From Chloroflexota bacterium (GTDB taxonomy: Bacteria > Chloroflexota > Anaerolineae > J102): DNA of 6,571 bases. The stretch covers positions 3,329 to 9,899 of the forward strand of contig JAADFV010000133.1 of NCBI GenBank assembly GCA_013152695.1. Direction: 5' to 3'. Under the pieces are notes generated by a model, which was given only the letters and a program-made list of their open reading frames with translations, made no database searches and was not told where the DNA came from. Positions 5,375 through 6,571 of the stretch are shown one piece after another. Within the stretch, counting starts at the first letter, position 1. Every line of letters begins with the position of its first letter. A program made the translations under genes and the position numbers.

Positions 5375-6559
5375 ATGAACCCAACCATCCAACTCGAACA
5401 ACAGTACCTCGTCCAGGCCTATAAACGCCCCCCCTTCGTGCTTAGCGATGGAGAAGGGGTGTGGTTACAAGACGATGCCGGCCAGCGTTACCTCGATCTG
5501 GTCGCGGGCATTGCCGTCAGCGCCCTCGGCTATGGTGACCCAGAGCTTGTACAAGCACTCCAGGCAGCGGCAACTAAACCCCTGCACTACTCCAACCTTT
5601 ATCATAACCAACCCATGGCCCAATTGGCGGCGCAGTTGGTAGACATCACACCTTTTGCCGATCGGATTCACTTTCAGAACAGCGGTAGCGAATGCAACGA
5701 AGCCGCCTTCAAATTTGCCCGCAAATGGGCTCGCACCCATTACGGCGAAGGGAAAAGTGACATTATTTCCTTTACGGGAGCCTTTCATGGCCGTACCATG
5801 GGCGCCTTGGCCGCCACACCCCGTCCCAAATACCAGGACCCCTTCCGTCCCCTCATGCCCGGTGTACGGCTGGCAGAATTCAACAATCCCGATAGCCTCG
5901 CCGCCACCATCGATGATCATGTTTGCGCCGTAATCGTCGAGCCGGTCCAGGGTGAAGGCGGCATCCATCCCGCTACACCCGAATTCATGACTGCCCTCCG
6001 TGATCTTACGCATCGGCACAACGCCCTTCTTATCCTGGACGAAGTCCAATGCGGGGTAGGGCGTACCGGCACCTTCTGGGCCCACGAGCCCTACGGCATT
6101 TTGCCCGATATTCTCTGTGCTGCCAAACCCCTGGCAGCCGGTTTGCCTATCGGCGTCGTCCTCACCACTAACCGTGTTGCCGAAGTCATCCACCCTGGAG
6201 ATCACGGCACGACCTTTGCCGGAGGACCTTTCGTCACCGCTGCGGCGCAAGTCGTGGTCAAGCGTGTCAGTCAACCCGACTTTTTGCAACATGTCCGCGA
6301 AACAGGGGCCTATTTTCAGGAAAAACTGCAGGAAATCAACAGTCCCCACATCCTTGAAGTGCGGGGGAAAGGGTTGATGCTGGGGGTTCAGCTCGACATA
6401 CCGGCCGCACCTATCGTTCAAGCCGGTTATCAGCACGGTCTGCTCCTGCTCAATGCCGGTGCCGACGTTTTACGCCTGGTACCACCGCTGATCATCAGCA
6501 CTGACGAAATCGATATTGCCATCGAACGCCTGTCTGCCATTCTGGCTGAGATTGACTAG
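5375..6559 (+). CDS. argD: Acetylornithine aminotransferase
   Basis: ArgD is a PLP enzyme of aminotransferase class III that converts N-acetylglutamate semialdehyde and glutamate to N-acetylornithine and 2-oxoglutarate, the fourth step of the pathway. The 394 residues match the family (about 375-405). Key sites are [16 protein letters not shown] (101-116) for PLP phosphate binding, the cofactor-stacking [10 protein letters not shown] (132-141), VEPVQGEGG (188-196), [15 protein letters not shown] (218-232) with Asp222 holding the pyridine nitrogen, the Schiff-base Lys251 in [13 protein letters not shown] (248-260), and GTTFAGGP (278-285). Several members also serve as succinyldiaminopimelate aminotransferase, which cannot be excluded. 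It has no clear ribosome binding site. The stop is 12 nt before the window end, so I cannot see whether the operon continues (for example with argF); a GTG at 6563 could open a next gene. Confidence 0.94.
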   Translation: MNPTIQLEQQYLVQAYKRPPFVLSDGEGVWLQDDAGQRYLDLVAGIAVSALGYGDPELVQALQAAATKPLHYSNLYHNQPMAQLAAQLVDITPFADRIHFQNSGSECNEAAFKFARKWARTHYGEGKSDIISFTGAFHGRTMGALAATPRPKYQDPFRPLMPGVRLAEFNNPDSLAATIDDHVCAVIVEPVQGEGGIHPATPEFMTALRDLTHRHNALLILDEVQCGVGRTGTFWAHEPYGILPDILCAAKPLAAGLPIGVVLTTNRVAEVIHPGDHGTTFAGGPFVTAAAQVVVKRVSQPDFLQHVRETGAYFQEKLQEINSPHILEVRGKGLMLGVQLDIPAAPIVQAGYQHGLLLLNAGADVLRLVPPLIISTDEIDIAIERLSAILAEID

Positions 6560-6571
6560 ACCGTGACGCCC

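Noticed and set aside
5465..6436. 323-codon open frame on the - strand opposite argD
   Set aside because: The translation has no recognisable domain and lies wholly antisense to a well-supported aminotransferase; long antisense frames are common in biased codon contexts.

Overview
This 6.6 kb window looks like a bacterial chromosome segment, most likely from the phylum Chloroflexota (inferred, not proven). The evidence is a DUF6391-type protein, a family I know mainly from Chloroflexota and Cyanobacteria, next to holA. The arginine enzymes argue against a cyanobacterium, because ArgB is short (259 residues). All recognisable genes are on the + strand. There are no rRNA or tRNA genes, CRISPR arrays, transposases or phage genes, so this is ordinary core genome. 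The most interesting material lies between the genes.

Region 1 (about 37-2456) is a tight gene cluster: a DUF6391 membrane protein, holA (DNA polymerase III delta subunit) and an alpha/beta hydrolase. The first two overlap by 4 nt (ATGA) and the third follows after 5 nt, so they are probably co-transcribed. An extended -10 promoter candidate lies just upstream.

Region 2 (2457-3306) holds a 75-nt sequence that can fold as a three-way junction with a 16-bp outer stem. It is followed by a promoter candidate and a 116-residue orphan protein with a CxxC motif. About 200 nt without a gene, containing short inverted repeats, comes next.

Region 3 (3307-6559) is an arginine biosynthesis operon, argC-argB-argD. 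These encode steps 2 to 4 of the acetylated pathway: N-acetylglutamate kinase (ArgB), N-acetylglutamyl-phosphate reductase (ArgC) and acetylornithine aminotransferase (ArgD). The operon is preceded by a near-consensus promoter (TTGACA, 17 nt, TATCCT) and a leader of about 130 nt that ends in an intrinsic terminator 50 nt before argC. The leader contains three mutually exclusive pairings laid out like a classical 1:2 / 2:3 / 3:4 attenuator, and a 16-codon reading frame whose stop lies in the 1:2 loop. I consider this the best candidate here for an undescribed regulatory system: transcription attenuation of the arg operon, possibly by leader-peptide translation. The argC frame runs open through this leader, so an automatic caller could place its start 55 codons too early.

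Most genes have no clear Shine-Dalgarno sequence. The orphan gene is the exception.
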